This document shows positions 1-12,847 of a DNA stretch of 64,000 bases, piece after piece. The first letter of the stretch is position 1. Each line of letters opens with the position of its first letter. The stretch is from the NCBI GenBank assembly GCA_036365515.1, contig CM070874.1:92338342-92402341 (forward strand), in the 5' to 3' direction. This DNA is from Torymus aiolomorphi (Eukaryota > Arthropoda > Insecta > Hymenoptera > Torymidae). Position numbers and translations under genes: made by a program. The notes below the pieces were generated by a model, which did no database searches, was not told the origin of the DNA, and worked only from the letters and a program-made list of their open reading frames with translations.

Positions 1-950
1 ACCCATGCGCGTACGAGAAGGGAGACACGCTCGACTGTCCTTTAGATCTTCCATCAGGGCGCGCGCGTTGCCCCCGTATAACTTCCTTCCAACAAAGCCC
101 TTGCTTAATCTCTCTCTCTCCTCCGAGACCTCGCGTGCACACCTGGATTTTGACGGGAGAGAGAGAGAGAGCCTAGGCACGCTTCCTTCCTTCCTTACTC
201 GTGTGTGTGTGCGTGCGTGCGTGCGTACGTGCGAGTGTGTGTGTATGTGTGTGTGTGTGTGTGTGTGTGTATAAGTCGGAGAAGGCCAGTGTAAGAAAAG
301 ACTTTTCGGTTGAGGAGAGGAGGGGAAAAAGCGCGCTCGCACTATGCTTTATCGGCACACATGTGACGAGGTTTGATCTTTTATTAATCGCGTATGTGCT
401 ACGAGGGATATTATTGCACACGAAGGTAGAGATAGGGAGTATGGAATACGTGCGCGCGCTGCCGTTCAGCCGAGATATTGAATAATAAATCCGGATATTG
501 ATTCCAGGCGAATCGAGCGAGCGATCGTTGTTTACGCGGCATTTGTTTCTCCCGGAGTATGTAAGTACCTATACGCAGAGGATGCGCGCGCGCGTTTACA
601 GATTTTTAATGCGGTCGTTACGCGGGGATAATGGGATTTCAATTTTTATTATAGTGTCTGAATGGCTAACGAAGGACGATCGTTATGTTGAAACGGGATT
701 TTTAATTGAAAAAACTGAATTGCGAATAATACAATTTTTGGACGATTCAATAAAAGGAAAAGGTTATTATATGCTATAAAGGAAGGGCTTACAATGTGGC
801 ATTTTTGATAACCTATAACTTTTTGATAAATCGACATTTTTTAATGAAACAGAGATTAAATTAAAGCTTTTTCTGCCTTCTTTTATAAAATTTTTAGTTC
901 ATTTATATGGCCGAAATATTTAAAAAGCTATAACTAAAGAAAGAGACCCC
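1..950. other. CpG-rich unique flank, no gene seen
   Basis: The first 600 bases are CpG-rich with short GA and TG tracts, then the sequence becomes AT-rich. The open frames here are short and follow the microsatellite composition. I see no splice-bounded or family-like coding sequence. It could be a promoter or intron of a gene to the left. Confidence 0.4.
201..271. repeat. TG microsatellite
   Basis: An interrupted (TG)n tract with GTGC variants. The cysteine/valine-rich and histidine/threonine-rich open frames across it are artefacts of the dinucleotide repeat. Confidence 0.95.
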
Positions 951-1426
951 ATTTTTATCAAATACAATAGCATGGGTCTCGGAACAAAAGGCTCATTCAC
1001 AAAAACCCCGAGACACTTGTCTCATTATTTGTCATAAAAAACAGCTGCTAACTGCTTTAGCAGAATGCTTTCTCAAAGGGAATTGATAAATTACATCAAA
1101 TAATTTTTTTTTAAATGTACATTTTAATATAAAATTTCATTCATTCTGCATATCTGATTTTCCATAAATACAATTATTCAAAATGATCATTTTTATCAAA
1201 TACAATAGCATGGGTCTCGGAACAAAAGGCTCATTCACAAAAACCCCGAGACACTTGTCTCATTATTTGTCATAAAAAACAGCTGCTAACTGCTTTAGCA
1301 GAATGCTTTCTCAAAGGGAATTGATAAATTACATCAAATAATTTTTTTTTAAATGTACATTTTAATATAAAATTTCATTCATTCTGCATATCTGATTTTC
1401 CATAAATACAATTATTCAAAATGATC
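951..1426 (+). repeat. Exact 2 x 238-bp tandem duplication
   Basis: The block 951-1188 is followed directly by a copy at 1189-1426 with no difference that I can see. Each copy carries about 80 bases of flanking DNA plus the left end of the family-A element (the hairpin-bearing end with GCTAACTGCTTTAGCAG and GCTTTCTCAAAG). The identity implies a very recent duplication or an assembly duplication. Confidence 0.9.
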
Positions 1427-1480
1427 AAGAAAATTATATTTAAAATAGTTATGTAGTAGCTATTAAATTGTAAATTAAAA

Positions 1481-1780
1481 ATGTTTGAAAGATACTTATG
1501 GATCAGGATGGGGCTTTTTTAATACAAAAAAAGAGACTTGATCTTTTTTTCTATAAATGCTTCAAAGCGACGTTTCGTCGGCTTGGTTTCATTGGTTTTT
1601 TTACCGAATGTTATACGTGATTTGTAATTCTGTATTTTTATTTAATAAACATCTAGCCTGAAGAGGTCGGCAGACCAAGCCGACGAAACGTCGCTTTGAA
1701 GCATTTATAGAAAAAAAGATCAAGTCTCTTTTTTTGTATTAAAAAAGCCCCATCCTGATCCATAAGTATCTTTCAAACAT
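1481..1780. mobile_element. Fold-back MITE with perfect 108-bp arms
   Basis: The arms 1481-1588 and 1673-1780 are exact reverse complements (108 bp) around an 84-bp loop. The element interrupts family A; copy 2 near 24.4 kb reads straight through this site. The loop and right arm contain CTGAAGA (1658-1664), a 6-bp stem GTCGGC/GCCGAC, and GAAAC (1685-1689). This resembles part of a hammerhead-ribozyme core as found in Penelope-like elements, with one extra G. Perfect arms imply a young insertion or strong gene conversion. Confidence 0.85.
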
Positions 1781-2084
1781 GAATAATATGGAGGGCGATA
1801 AATTCACATCTCAAATGTAAATTAAAAAGTTTAAGGTATTATCACATGCTATTTATTGAATTTATAAATTAATTGTATTTCTTCGAAATTTCTTCGGCGT
1901 TTTCTTCGAAAACCTGTTAACTCGGTATTTGCTTCAAAACCCCGCCAACTCAGGGAAGACTTCGAAAATCCACCAACTCATAGAGTGGTTTCAAAAACCA
2001 TATAAGTCGGCGAAGGTTTCAAATATCCTCTACGCAGGCGTTTTTTTCTTTCTTTAATTTTGTAGCGGTAGCTCTAGGATGTTA

Positions 2085-2800
2085 AAGTACAATTTCTGTA
2101 TAAGCGATGAAAAAAATTATTACGATTTTTCCATACCTACATTTCTTTATTTTTTTTACCGACCTAATATTATCCGTTTCGACACAAAAATATGGATTGT
2201 TAGGTAATTTCAAGACTTTTAAGAAAATCTGACTACTTCCAATGGATATCCAAACCCAACGCCGTAAAAAAATATTTTCGATTTTTCCATATTTTTCTTT
2301 ATTTTGTTTAACCGATTTAATATTATCCGATTGGGCTGACAAAAATATGGGTAGATAGAAAATGTCAAGACCTTTCAGACAATGGGTCCACTTTCGACCG
2401 ATATCCAAACCCCAGAGGTAAAAATTATTTTCGATTATTCCATATTTTTTTTTTTTTAACCGACTTAATATTATCTGATTGGGCCGACAAAAATATGGAT
2501 TGATAGGTAATTTCAAGACCTTTCAGAAAATGGACCTACTTCCGGCCGATATCCAAACCCGGTGCCAAAAAAATTATTTTCGATTTTTCCATATTTTTCT
2601 TTATTTTTTTTAGCCGACTTAATAATATCTGATCGGGCCAAAAAAATATGGGTAGATAGGAGATTTCAAGACCTTTCAGAAAATGGGCCTACTTCCGGCC
2701 GATATCCAAACCCAGAGCCAAAAAAAATTATGTTCGATTTTTCCACATTTTTTTTATTTTTTTTAACGGACTTAATATTATCCGATCAACTATATAATTG
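2085..2800. repeat. Minisatellite, about 5 units of ~153 bp
   Basis: Units begin near 2123, 2279, 2432, 2581 and 2735 (CGATTTTTCCAT...). Each contains CCGACTTAATATTATCCGA, AAAAATATGG and TTTCAAGACCTTTCAGAAAATGG. The array sits inside family-A copy 1 and recurs in the other copies, so it is part of the element. Lys/Ile/Phe-rich open frames across it are not conserved unit to unit and are not called genes. Confidence 0.9.
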
Positions 2801-2893
2801 ATCTTGCACAACTTCAAAATAAGCTTTAAATACCTGCCAAACATAAACTTGATATCTCTGGCCACTTTCGAGTTATGCTGTGGACAAATTTAT

Positions 2894-2895
<2 letters not shown>

Positions 2896-2986
<91 letters not shown>
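2896..2986. repeat. CA microsatellite inside family A
   Basis: A (CA)n tract of about 90 bases with one CCC interruption. Family-A copy 3 (43.25 kb, reversed) carries a TG tract at the same internal position, so the microsatellite seed belongs to the element. Confidence 0.95.
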
Positions 2987-2988
<2 letters not shown>

Positions 2989-3105
2989 ACATTTTCTAGA
3001 AAATGCATATCTCGACTCAGGGAGTTCAGAAATATTGAAAATCACCGAAATCTCGAGGTCGAAAAATTTTACCGTTACCAAGATTTCTCTTTGAGAAAGC
3101 AAAAC

Positions 3106-4430
3106 TACCTCCTACAGTTTTAACCAAATCCAGGGCCTACATCCCTGATCATCTCCTTGTTAGTACTTTTTATTTTAATAGGAAAATTACTGAGCTCTGA
3201 TAATTAGGTTTGTGCCATTATTGCTTTTAACGACAACATTAGATTTTAAATACTAGTTACGTGAATTTTTTATGTCATCCATTCAATCGATTCTTGATAA
3301 CTTTTGAAGCGATACGCTATTTGAATTATTTAAAGTACATATAATTGACAAGTATATACCTTATACTATAGTGGCGTTGACGCTATTGTGACGAAAGCAT
3401 TGAATTCAGTAAAGCATTGAAATTTATTAACAATCAAATATCTATAATATTGTAATATTATGAAATTTTATATCACTTTTACCTCAAAATCGTAACTTTA
3501 ATATGATTATTCGGCTCTCGCGGTATACAATATTGTACGACACTGGTGCGTAAGGTGATTATTTACCGCATGAAACATTTTTCGCACGAGCGAAGCGAGT
3601 AGTCCACACTCGTATCGTAATGTACTATTAATGGATACTTTATTATAATATTTTATTTCTCAGAAAATTCATTATTCTAATTAAAAGTTGGTTCTATATT
3701 GCAAAATAATTGTCATTTCTACCGCTGTATATTAAAATTTTAGATTGAAATTTGATTACCTGAGGCTTAACAAATCACGCGATGCATCAAAAACTTCTGC
3801 TAACCGGCACAATAAGCTCGCCTCCATGTATAATATACTGAAAAAAATTTCACGTTGTAAGAACTGAAAGTACGGCTCTGACAACAGTACTGTTCGGCTG
3901 ATTTTCTTTCTGCTGAATTTTATAGATACAGTAATTTATTGTATTCGTACAGTTGTGAGAGCTGTAAAAGATACACTGAAAGCACTAATGTATAGAGTTC
4001 TTTTGTCGAAGCATTAAATAGGTTATGATTCGCTATACATACATATTTTTCATTAAAATAATCTTGATTACAGATGAAATACGCAAAAGCGGATTGCAAA
4101 CATGCGGTTGATGTGACCGGTTTCTTGACTTTTTTAGGTTATTATAACATGAACATCGGCTTCGCGTTGTAGCGTTGTCCACAAATAAATACCGGCGGCA
4201 AAACTAAATCGTACCGTTGTCAGAGCTGTACAAATACATTTCCCGCATCTGACCAATAGTACCGTTACATTGTACAAATGAATAGCTGCTTCAGTTGTCT
4301 ATAAGGGTAAATGAACATTACAAATAGTGTTAGTATAGCAAATCGAAACTATGGTTTCTACAGCCTGAAATTTTTTTCAGTGTACTCAATACTGATCCTA
4401 GCATTATATAACACAACGGCTTTTTATATA
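3106..4430. other. AT-rich unique DNA with one dispersed motif block
   Basis: No gene was seen. The block 3527-3635 (TTGTACGACACTGGTGC to CGTATCGTAATGTACTATTA) has a diverged relative at 23629-23770, so part of this stretch is an old dispersed repeat. Confidence 0.4.
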
Positions 4431-5214
4431 GAGATATGAGAAATTCCTGGGAAATTTCCCTCTTACGTCGCCATAAAAATAAAAAATTTTTGTTTAATGC
4501 ACACTTACCACACAAGGTTTTTCTCGTTTCTTGAACCTTACAGAACGTTAAAAAAACGTGTGTTCCAAGCCGATTGAGTGGTATCATTTTTTTACAGCAC
4601 TTTCAATTTTTCTTATGGAAATTTAACATGGGAAAAATGGGTGAAAAGTTGTCATTGATGATGAACCAATAACAAGCTATTGAAGAGGCCAAACAAAATT
4701 CCACAAAAAAGCGATTAAAGTTGAAGACTAGAATTTTAATTTGAGAGGGCAATCGTTAAAATCTATCTATTCGGTGCAAAGCTACGTCAATTTGAAAATG
4801 AATGAAAACTGCGAGAAATCGCTCATTTTTGATCATTTTTCGCCATTTTTAAATTCACGTAGCTTTGCACCGAATCGATCGATTTTAACGATTGCCCTCC
4901 CAAATTAAAGCTCTATTCTTCAACTTTAATCGCTTTTTTTGTGAAACTTGGTTTGGCCTCTTCAATAGCTTGTTATTGGTTCATCATCAATGACAACTTT
5001 TCACCCATTTTTCCCATGTTAAATTTCCATAAGAAAAATTAAAAGTGCTGTAAAAAAATGGTACCACTCAATCGGCTTGGAACACACGTTTTTTCACGTT
5101 CTGTAAGGTTCAAGAAACGAGAAAAACCTTGTATGGTAAGTGTGCATTCAAAAAAATTTTTCATTTTTTTTGGCGACGTAAGAGGGAAATTTCCCAGGAA
5201 TTGCTCATATATGT
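4431..5214. repeat. Long inverted repeat, ~365-bp arms
   Basis: The arm at about 4431-4797 is the reverse complement of about 4853-5214, with scattered mismatches and a ~55-bp loop. The arms share GGCGACGTAAGAGGGAAAT at the outer end and TAGCTTTGCACCGAAT at the inner end. The open frames in the two arms are mirror images of each other and look non-coding. It is probably a fold-back DNA element. If transcribed, it would form a long hairpin RNA. Confidence 0.85.
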
Positions 5215-6163
5215 TTGAAAACTATGCAATGAATGATCCCTTTGTCGCACCCGCGAGTTCGACATACCTTGCGTCACCTCGAAAATTCAATTATTTTTCG
5301 ATTTACGTTATATTACATTGATATATTTTTTTCATACTTTTGCTTTTATTATTGGCTAGATTTTAAAAAGATCATTTCTTTTTTTTCAGTATACGATTGG
5401 ATATGCACTAAGAATATTTATGAAAGATCAACTGGAGAGGTCAATGAAGAATCTGGCGATACTTTATGAAACATTGGATGGTCCAAATAAGATTCCAGAT
5501 TTTTCAAGAAAAAAGTCATGATAAATGGCTACATCACAGAAATATTACTGAAAATAATATTGTTTGAAAATATAAATAAAATCAATGTAATTATTCTATC
5601 GCTCAAGACGCTGTCAATACCAAAGCAATGACATTGTTAGGATAGAGACGCAAATCTATAAATTACTCCAAGCACCTAATAATAATATTAGCTTGTAAAA
5701 ACAGAATAAAATGAGCTGAAATTGTGAATGTATAGTTGTAAGAATAACTACTACCTTACCAACATAAGATATACACAGCCCTAAGAAGGTTTGCATTTTA
5801 AAAACAAAGATGCCGACACATTATGGATCAATTACGCACGAAGAACGTATACCTGAAAAATATTTTATGATTGTGATTTTTCTTTCATACGAATGTAGTA
5901 AAGTTGCGTCAGAATAACATTGCTTTGAAGGTAACAGCAAAATTGATTTCCATGCTGCAAATAGACTGGAAGAATGATAGAATTATTAATGGTTATTAAA
6001 ACGTCAACTCGACATTCACCCCGTAGCCCTAACTCTATCAACAAAGGGTACTTAATTTTAAAATAGAATTTGAAAGTAGCGACTCATTGTAGCCCATACC
6101 CACATACATCGATACACATCACAACATAAGACTAGCACTACACCCCCCTCCGTCTCTCTCGCC
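5215..6163. other. AT-rich DNA, no feature recognised
   Basis: Unique-looking sequence with no long open frame, no inverted repeat that I could see, and no splice-bounded exon. Confidence 0.3.

Positions 6164-6229
<66 letters not shown>
6164..6229. repeat. CT microsatellite
   Basis: About 33 CT units following a short pyrimidine-rich lead. It generates spurious Arg-Glu and Ser-Leu open frames. Confidence 0.95.
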
Positions 6230-6230
<1 letters not shown>

Positions 6231-6978
6231 AACGAAATCCGCCGATAAGTGTCCTTCAATGACGCAAGAACCGCGGAACGCGAACAATTGCCGCTGCCGC
6301 TGACGTTGATTGATATTCCCTCGTTAATTTCCAGATGAGTATTCGCGATTTCGGCGGCCGTAAACAGAGCGCGCAAGCGTGCGCTCGCGGCTGGATCAGG
6401 TGGACGCGATATGGATAAGCAACCAATTGCAGCAGGGCGCAAATATGGCCGCGTGTGTGCGGGAGCGATTCGTCTTTCGTGATGTTTGAGCGCGCCGCCG
6501 CTCTAGAGCAGAGCGATGTCGAACGATTGTGCGGGGAAGGGTGAGAAGGGAGCGCCGATCGTGCATGTGCGCGCGGCGGAGTTTTACGAGCGGTGATTGA
6601 TACGTGTTTATTAGCGATGCGAGTGTGGGACGTTTGTTGCGGGATTACGAAGTGCTGTGAGGACGATTGTTGTTCGGCTAAAAGCAAGAGAAGCTTTTAG
6701 GTATTTTCAAATTTTATTATCAATTTAATTTTCACTATCGTTATAATGGGGAAATTATGAAATGAGCTTTATAAAATTATAATATTTTTTTATGGAAACA
6801 TCTTAAATTGTATACATGAATTTTATAACATTATATAAATTATATAACGTTATAGTAATAATTTTAACGCAGACACTATCGAATAAAATACTCATCTGCA
6901 ACTATTTTTTCGCTGGAATTCCGAACTACACTGAATTTTCCAACTTTTCATCGCGCATAGACACACAGAATTCGCGCA

Positions 6979-7014
<36 letters not shown>

Positions 7015-9648
7015 GTACTGTTTTTGACATTTTTCAATATTTCGCGAGATTCGATTGGAGCGACGCGACGTTGCCGTGGAATAGGTCACCGTCTGGGTGT
7101 CGAAAATTTATGAACAAAGGCTCCACGCGCTTCATATCGACAAGCGCGAAAAAGAAAAAAATTATTTCTCCCAAAAGCTACGAGCTGCGCGTAGATTTTG
7201 CCAAAATGAAAAGTTCGCCAGCGCACTAGAGAAACGTTCGTGCGTCGCAACGTGGACGAATTATTATTAGACCGAAGTTTATGAATCGAGTTTTTCTGAT
7301 CACATATTTGTAACCGGAGCGGTTGTCGTCGCGCTCTTATTTATATAAAAAGTGACTGTCTGGTATAATCAGTGTACATCGGTCTTGTCACGAGGGCTTG
7401 ATTAATTTTGGATGTGATTCTTTTTAGACGAACGCACGTATATGCGGCGTTGTTGTATTGGTCGTGCGCTGTTCTTTGAAAATGTTCACTAAATTGAGCG
7501 GAATTTTAATTAAAATCATACATTTATCGCATTTCATATACAGCTTTGATGCATTCAATTTTTGAACAGAAGCATTAGTACTACACATCTTTTATTTCTT
7601 GATTAAAAAGAGAATGGACTACATACATGAAAACATTTTCCAATCATCGAATATTTCTGTAACAGAGTTTTCATTAACAAACTCATTGCATCGACAAATT
7701 ATTCGAACATATTGTATAATCAACGATAACCCAATTTTTCCAATCGCCGAACGTAAAACTTTCCATCAGCCGCGAGGAAACAACGAATTTTCACTATCAA
7801 AAGGCAGAAGAGCTGCGTTGTATAATCCGGCCAATCGACTGATTATAGCCATAAACACTGACATTTTCTCCCCAACGCGAAAAATCGTCGACTCTGCGCG
7901 CTCGCAAGCTTCTAGATAACTCGGGCATCGCATTAGCGCAATCGACAAAGGGCAAATCGAACGCGACAACGCGAGCTCGGCCTCTTTATATAAACCGATG
8001 GCGGCGATCGCCTTGTTGTCCCCGGACAGGCGAAATCGCTCTATACCTTTATCCTGTATATAGAGTTCAGCCGTTATCGCGTGCGTCTATATATGCGCGT
8101 AATAGGGGTAGTTGTTGTGTGTCGTCCGCGCGCTATTAGTCGGGATAATTAAAACTACTCGTCCGCTCGTATACGGCCGGGCGGAGCGAGCTGGCGCACA
8201 CTCCATATTTCCGCGGTAATTAATTTTATAACGGACGTTCTAATTACGAGAAAATTAAATTGCAAGCTCGCTCTATTTTCCATTCCCACGCCATGACTAC
8301 CTCGCGTCCCTCCTCCGCCCGGGTCATAAAATCCCTATTTCATTCGGCTAATGTCTATAACGGAGCGTAATGGCGTGAAATCGGCGCGAGACACGCTGCA
8401 CAGGGTGAAAACGTGAAAGTTGTACGTTTTGTCTGCGTAAATTATACCGTTATATAGGACGATGCGTTATAGGATTTATGTGCGTTCCATGGAGGTGGAG
8501 CGGCTTTTTATTCCGGCGGTCAGTTGAATCGTTCGACCGAAAAATGGCACGCCTCGCGCTTCGCGGACTAAAATGGATTCGGCGCGGCGCTCGGCCATAG
8601 CGTTTTAGTCGCAAAAAATGGGTTCTAACTCTCGACGCCCAGGAAATGAAATTCGATTGCCGTAAATAAAGGGAGTTCCATTTCGGGGATTAACGATAGG
8701 CGAACTTCGCACTACAGGAAACATGTAGTTTCGGGATTTGCGAAATGGAGATTTTTGAGTTGGAGAGGTTAATGTTGAATGCTACGTTGCGTTTCAGGTG
8801 GGAAGAGAAGTCCAATATTTTATTTGCACGAGCAAAAGCTTGAAAATAGGTTTTAAAATTTAATATACGTATGATTTATAATACAAATTTATTCATGACT
8901 TTATTAAATTATCATTGTAAATTATAGTTTGTAATACTATTACTTTATATACTAAAGCCAAAGAATTAAAAAAAAAAGATTCCAACATTTATTATCGCAT
9001 CGATGTGAAAAAAATGGTTAAGGTATTTACAGGCTATAACTGCGATGCGTCGACTCCAATAGCCTGAACGACGAAACACTTTGGACTCTATAACTAGTTT
9101 TTGAATGATTTTTTAATTTTATCCACTTTTCGATTTTTTAGGATTTTATTTATATATAAAATAGACTAAAATATCTTAGAAATATCTTATGCATTAAATT
9201 CATTTTTCGCATGAATAATAATGTCTGTAAAAAGATTCTGAAATTTTTGTATATTAAGCAAACATTTTTTCAAGTTCTTCAATCAAAGGAAGCGAAGTGT
9301 GTATGAGTCAAAAATTGAACTTTCGAAAAAAAATATTAATTGATCACTTTTTTTCAAATTGTTATAAAGTACAGTTGATGCAGTTGAATAATTGTTACCT
9401 GTTTTATCCTTGTAAAAAGTACTCTTCAATAAAAGAATATTTTACAAAAATAATTTTTAATCAATAATGACAAGTTATACCCACAGTATTGATTGTTTAA
9501 GAATCTATTATTGAATGGGCCATTCAAATCATTTATATTTATTATAACATTGCTGCTACTAGAATCCTTCCATCTATCTAATCTATTATTGTTTAGTAAT
9601 AGGAATTATCAAAATAAAACGCAAAAAATAGTTTATCAACACTTTTTG
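6230..9648. other. CpG-rich unique block, possible regulatory or intronic DNA
   Basis: Repeat-poor and CpG-rich from 6230 to 6690 and from 7080 to 8800, with a short CT tract at 6980-7010. Open frames at 6256-6687 (minus), 6816-7229 (plus) and 7599-7919 (plus) have no recognisable domain, no signal peptide and no clear exon boundaries, and I reject them as genes. The contrast with the surrounding transposon-rich DNA suggests constraint or insertion avoidance, which is inference. Confidence 0.3.
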
Positions 9649-10620
9649 GGCACGACCACTTATACTCGGGAGAGCATTACATTTTCACCATTGTGAAAAA
9701 TGTATCACCTCTTAAAAACCGACATTTTATAGCGCCAAAATATGTTTTGGGTCGTTAAAAACTCCGTTAGAGCATTTTTTGCGATGTACGTATTGATGGA
9801 CGTATGTATATCAAGTTCCGCTGATAACTCAAAGAGATTTTGAATGATCGAGCTCAGGTTAGCAGAGATTATTTGTCACATTATACGAAGGATGTGGTTT
9901 TACATGGAGACAAATCCATCGTATATTGTAAAAATAGGAGTATACATTTCAAAATCATAAAAAATGGTTTTTTGAGTTTAACTTGCACGTGATTTCACAC
10001 GACAATGTTGTTAACAAAAGTCGTAGGTATAATTGAAGTACATATTTTATCTCTTGTAACATTTTCCGTACAATATAGCCTACTTCAAAGTTATATACCA
10101 AAAACTCCCAAATTTGTGAAAAAGACGCTTTTCGAACTTAACTCGTAGAGATATTGATTTACATAAAAACTTTAAGCGCAAAAGTTATAGATAATATTAA
10201 AATAAAACTTGTTCCTATTAAAAAATTTTTTGTACAATCAATTTCTGACGAGCTAGAGCCATAAAAACGATTTTGAATGCTGAAATGTACCTAAAATGGT
10301 CGGTTTTTGGTTATAACATAGTAGGATTTGATTTTATACAAAAATTTTAAATGCAAAATTGACAGATAATATTAAAACAAAACCTTTTCTCCTTGGACAT
10401 ATTTTTGCATAATCAATTCCTAACGAGCTAGATCTGCAAAAATGATTTTTGAACGCCTAAATACTCCTGAAACAGTCGATTTTCGCCTATAATTCAACAG
10501 GATTTGATTTCATACAGAAATATTGATTACAAAAGCGGCTTTTGGAAACACGGTGCTATAATTAAAATAATATATTAGTATTTCAGATATAACAGTTTTT
10601 GCAATGGTGAAGATATAAAG
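9649..10620. mobile_element. Fragment of family-C element (relative of 47.0-51.35 kb)
   Basis: The sequence starts with GGCACGACC at 9649, followed by CTCGGGAGAG and TTTTCACCA. These are the reverse complement of the right terminus of the 47006-51354 element (TCTCCCGAG...GGTCGTGCC). The similarity continues through the subterminal region into at least two tandem ~178-bp units at about 10168-10523. The units correspond in reverse orientation to those at 49.9-50.9 kb. The other end of this copy was not found. Confidence 0.65.
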
Positions 10621-12840
10621 TTCTTCTGGGTAGTAGCAGCCGAAAACAACGTTTTCGCATAGAAGGGGGGCGGGGGCTTTAGTTAAAAAACCAAATCAAA
10701 AGTTAATAAACTACATTTTGAATGTAACGCTTTTATTCACACTCTAACTAGACGATCGTCTGAAAAATACAGCTTACTTCTCGTTATTAATTTGTTTATA
10801 AATGTAAGCGAATGTTAAAGTTCAGAGCACGGAGGATCACACGTACACACCGTGTGCGCAATATTCACTAGTTTTATCAAACAGTGAGAATACTAAATAC
10901 TATGTGACGCGTTATTTAACTACACTGCAGAGTTCATGGATGAACAACATTTGTTTCTAATTAACAACGTATCAGCCAAGCAGTGCAACACGCTACTCTA
11001 ACTTCGACCAGTCGATTGAGCAATACCGCGCGTTTTAATTCGTCCGATCGTATTTCACGCACGTTAATTATTAGCGCATTTATGCGTGTGCGTGTATAGG
11101 CACTCTCATTGTAATAATACGACAGAAATTGCGATGATAGCGATATCATCGACGCCGTCATGGGATACGAATCGACGGGTTTTCGGCGGGATTTGTGGTT
11201 CATATTCCCCTCCCTTCCTTCTCCCTTGCGTAAGAGTCAATACGGGAGGGAGGCTTTTTATTTGTCTATTGTCCCGTAATTAAATTACCGGTGGCGAATA
11301 CCGCTGCATTAATACGCGCATAAGTTATGCCGAATGCCCGATTCGGATGCCCGACAATACGGTCGCGCGATGTTCGCTCCCTTTAATTGAGATTTATGTT
11401 ATACCGATTATTCTTGCGATTCTTCGTACTGTGCCGCAGTTTGTTTATAAAGCAGGTATTTTTAATTAAAAGAAGTTAATTAACTTTTATTAAAAATTTT
11501 TGCCATTAAAATTATACGATAAATTGCTCGAAATTAATAAATAATTTAAAATATTTTCTAGCCTTATTTTCTGTATCCTGTTGCATAATCAAATACTATT
11601 TTCGAATTATTAAGATTCACAATTAGTTGAAAATTCAAAATTGTTAAAAAGAATATCCCTATTCTACATAAACTTGTTATTCGCTGTAAAAGAAATGTTT
11701 TTATTTATGTATAGTTTGAATCTTAAAGTAGTTGACCTATTTTCATATACGTAATTTAAATGATATTATAGATATGAATATAAAATATAATATTTAAGAG
11801 CAATAATTTAAACATAAATATGCAAGAAATTAATTTATTTACGGAACCTTCACACATTATAACGAAAAATCTTTTTAATCGTTTCGTTTTTCCGGAATGT
11901 AGTTGAGAATTTAACAAAGCGTCAAACAAGACCTTCGGCAACAGTGCTCAAGAGCCCCGGTCAGCGCATAAATCTGATTATATATTTAAATGGCAGAAGT
12001 ACAAGGTATCAATTTTATAAAATAGTTAAATGGTAGAGTTATTTTCAATTGCAGTTAATTGTTTTAATATTATTATGTGTAAAAGCAATTATTCACTGAC
12101 ATTTTTGCTATTGGTCTTCAATTACCAGATCTCTGAAATATTTACGTTTAATTTAAGCGGGTTAATCTCTTTCTGCAAAGCAGATTATCAAATTATCCAG
12201 AACTATGAAGGTGTTACGTGCTAGGTCAAATTTTATTGGGTCAGTAAAAGGAAGAGTCACAAATTTAAACATTTAATTTGCACGTTCATCAGTATTATTT
12301 AAAAGTAAGAATAAAATTGTTAGTTTTTCGAGAATAAAAATAGGTAAAAGCTTTTAAATCAATTTTTTTCCGATTATTGCTTCTTCATAAATAATTCTTT
12401 ACGACGGGAAAAGAGTTATATAAAAACTTGTAGACGATGCAATTTTAATTTTCAATAAGGTCGCTATTATGTAAACTGTCCTCTTACTTTCCAAATATGC
12501 TTACAAAAGAAACTACATAGTTAGAGAGATACTATCACTGTACGGTCGATAAAGCCATTCTCTATAATATAAATCCAACAGTCAAATATTCTATATAGTA
12601 AATATCGCTTACTTTTTGTATTTAAGTGAGGTCAAAATAAAACGAAATTTCAATATAAACACTTTTACTTTGTCAAAAAATAGAAATGAAAGATAATATA
12701 AAAATCAATTTTTATTTCAATAATAGCTTTTCATATAATATTTCGTAAGATTGTAAACTCATATATTTTTAAATAAAATGTATAGTACTTGAATTTGTTT
12801 GAAAAATACATAAAATTTATATAAAAATTATTAAATATTT
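10621..12840. other. Unique DNA, no gene recognised
   Basis: CpG-rich between about 10.8 and 11.4 kb, then AT-rich. No supported exon, RNA gene or repeat. Confidence 0.3.
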
Positions 12841-12847
12841 AAAATAA

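Larger units (their letters stand above)
1270..3105 (+). mobile_element. Family-A non-autonomous element, copy 1
   Basis: A dispersed element seen at least three times in this window (here, 24.2-26.3 kb, and reversed at 43.1-44.1 kb). The left end has ATAAAAA followed by GCTAACTGCTTTAGCAGAAT and GCTTTCTCAAAG. The right end has TCTCTTTGAGAAAGC, so the termini share the inverted motif GCTTTCTCAAAG. Internal order is conserved: an AT-rich head, a TTCTTCG-rich stretch, a ~153-bp minisatellite, a CA microsatellite, then a ~110-bp tail. No coding sequence was found. This copy is interrupted by the fold-back at 1481-1780. Confidence 0.7.

Noticed and set aside
2082..2516. 144-residue minus-strand frame over the minisatellite
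   Set aside because: Reading frame shifts between units because the period is not a constant multiple of three; it is family-A repeat DNA.
6256..6687. 143-residue minus-strand open frame
   Set aside because: No domain or exon signals; next to a CT tract and in CpG-rich DNA.
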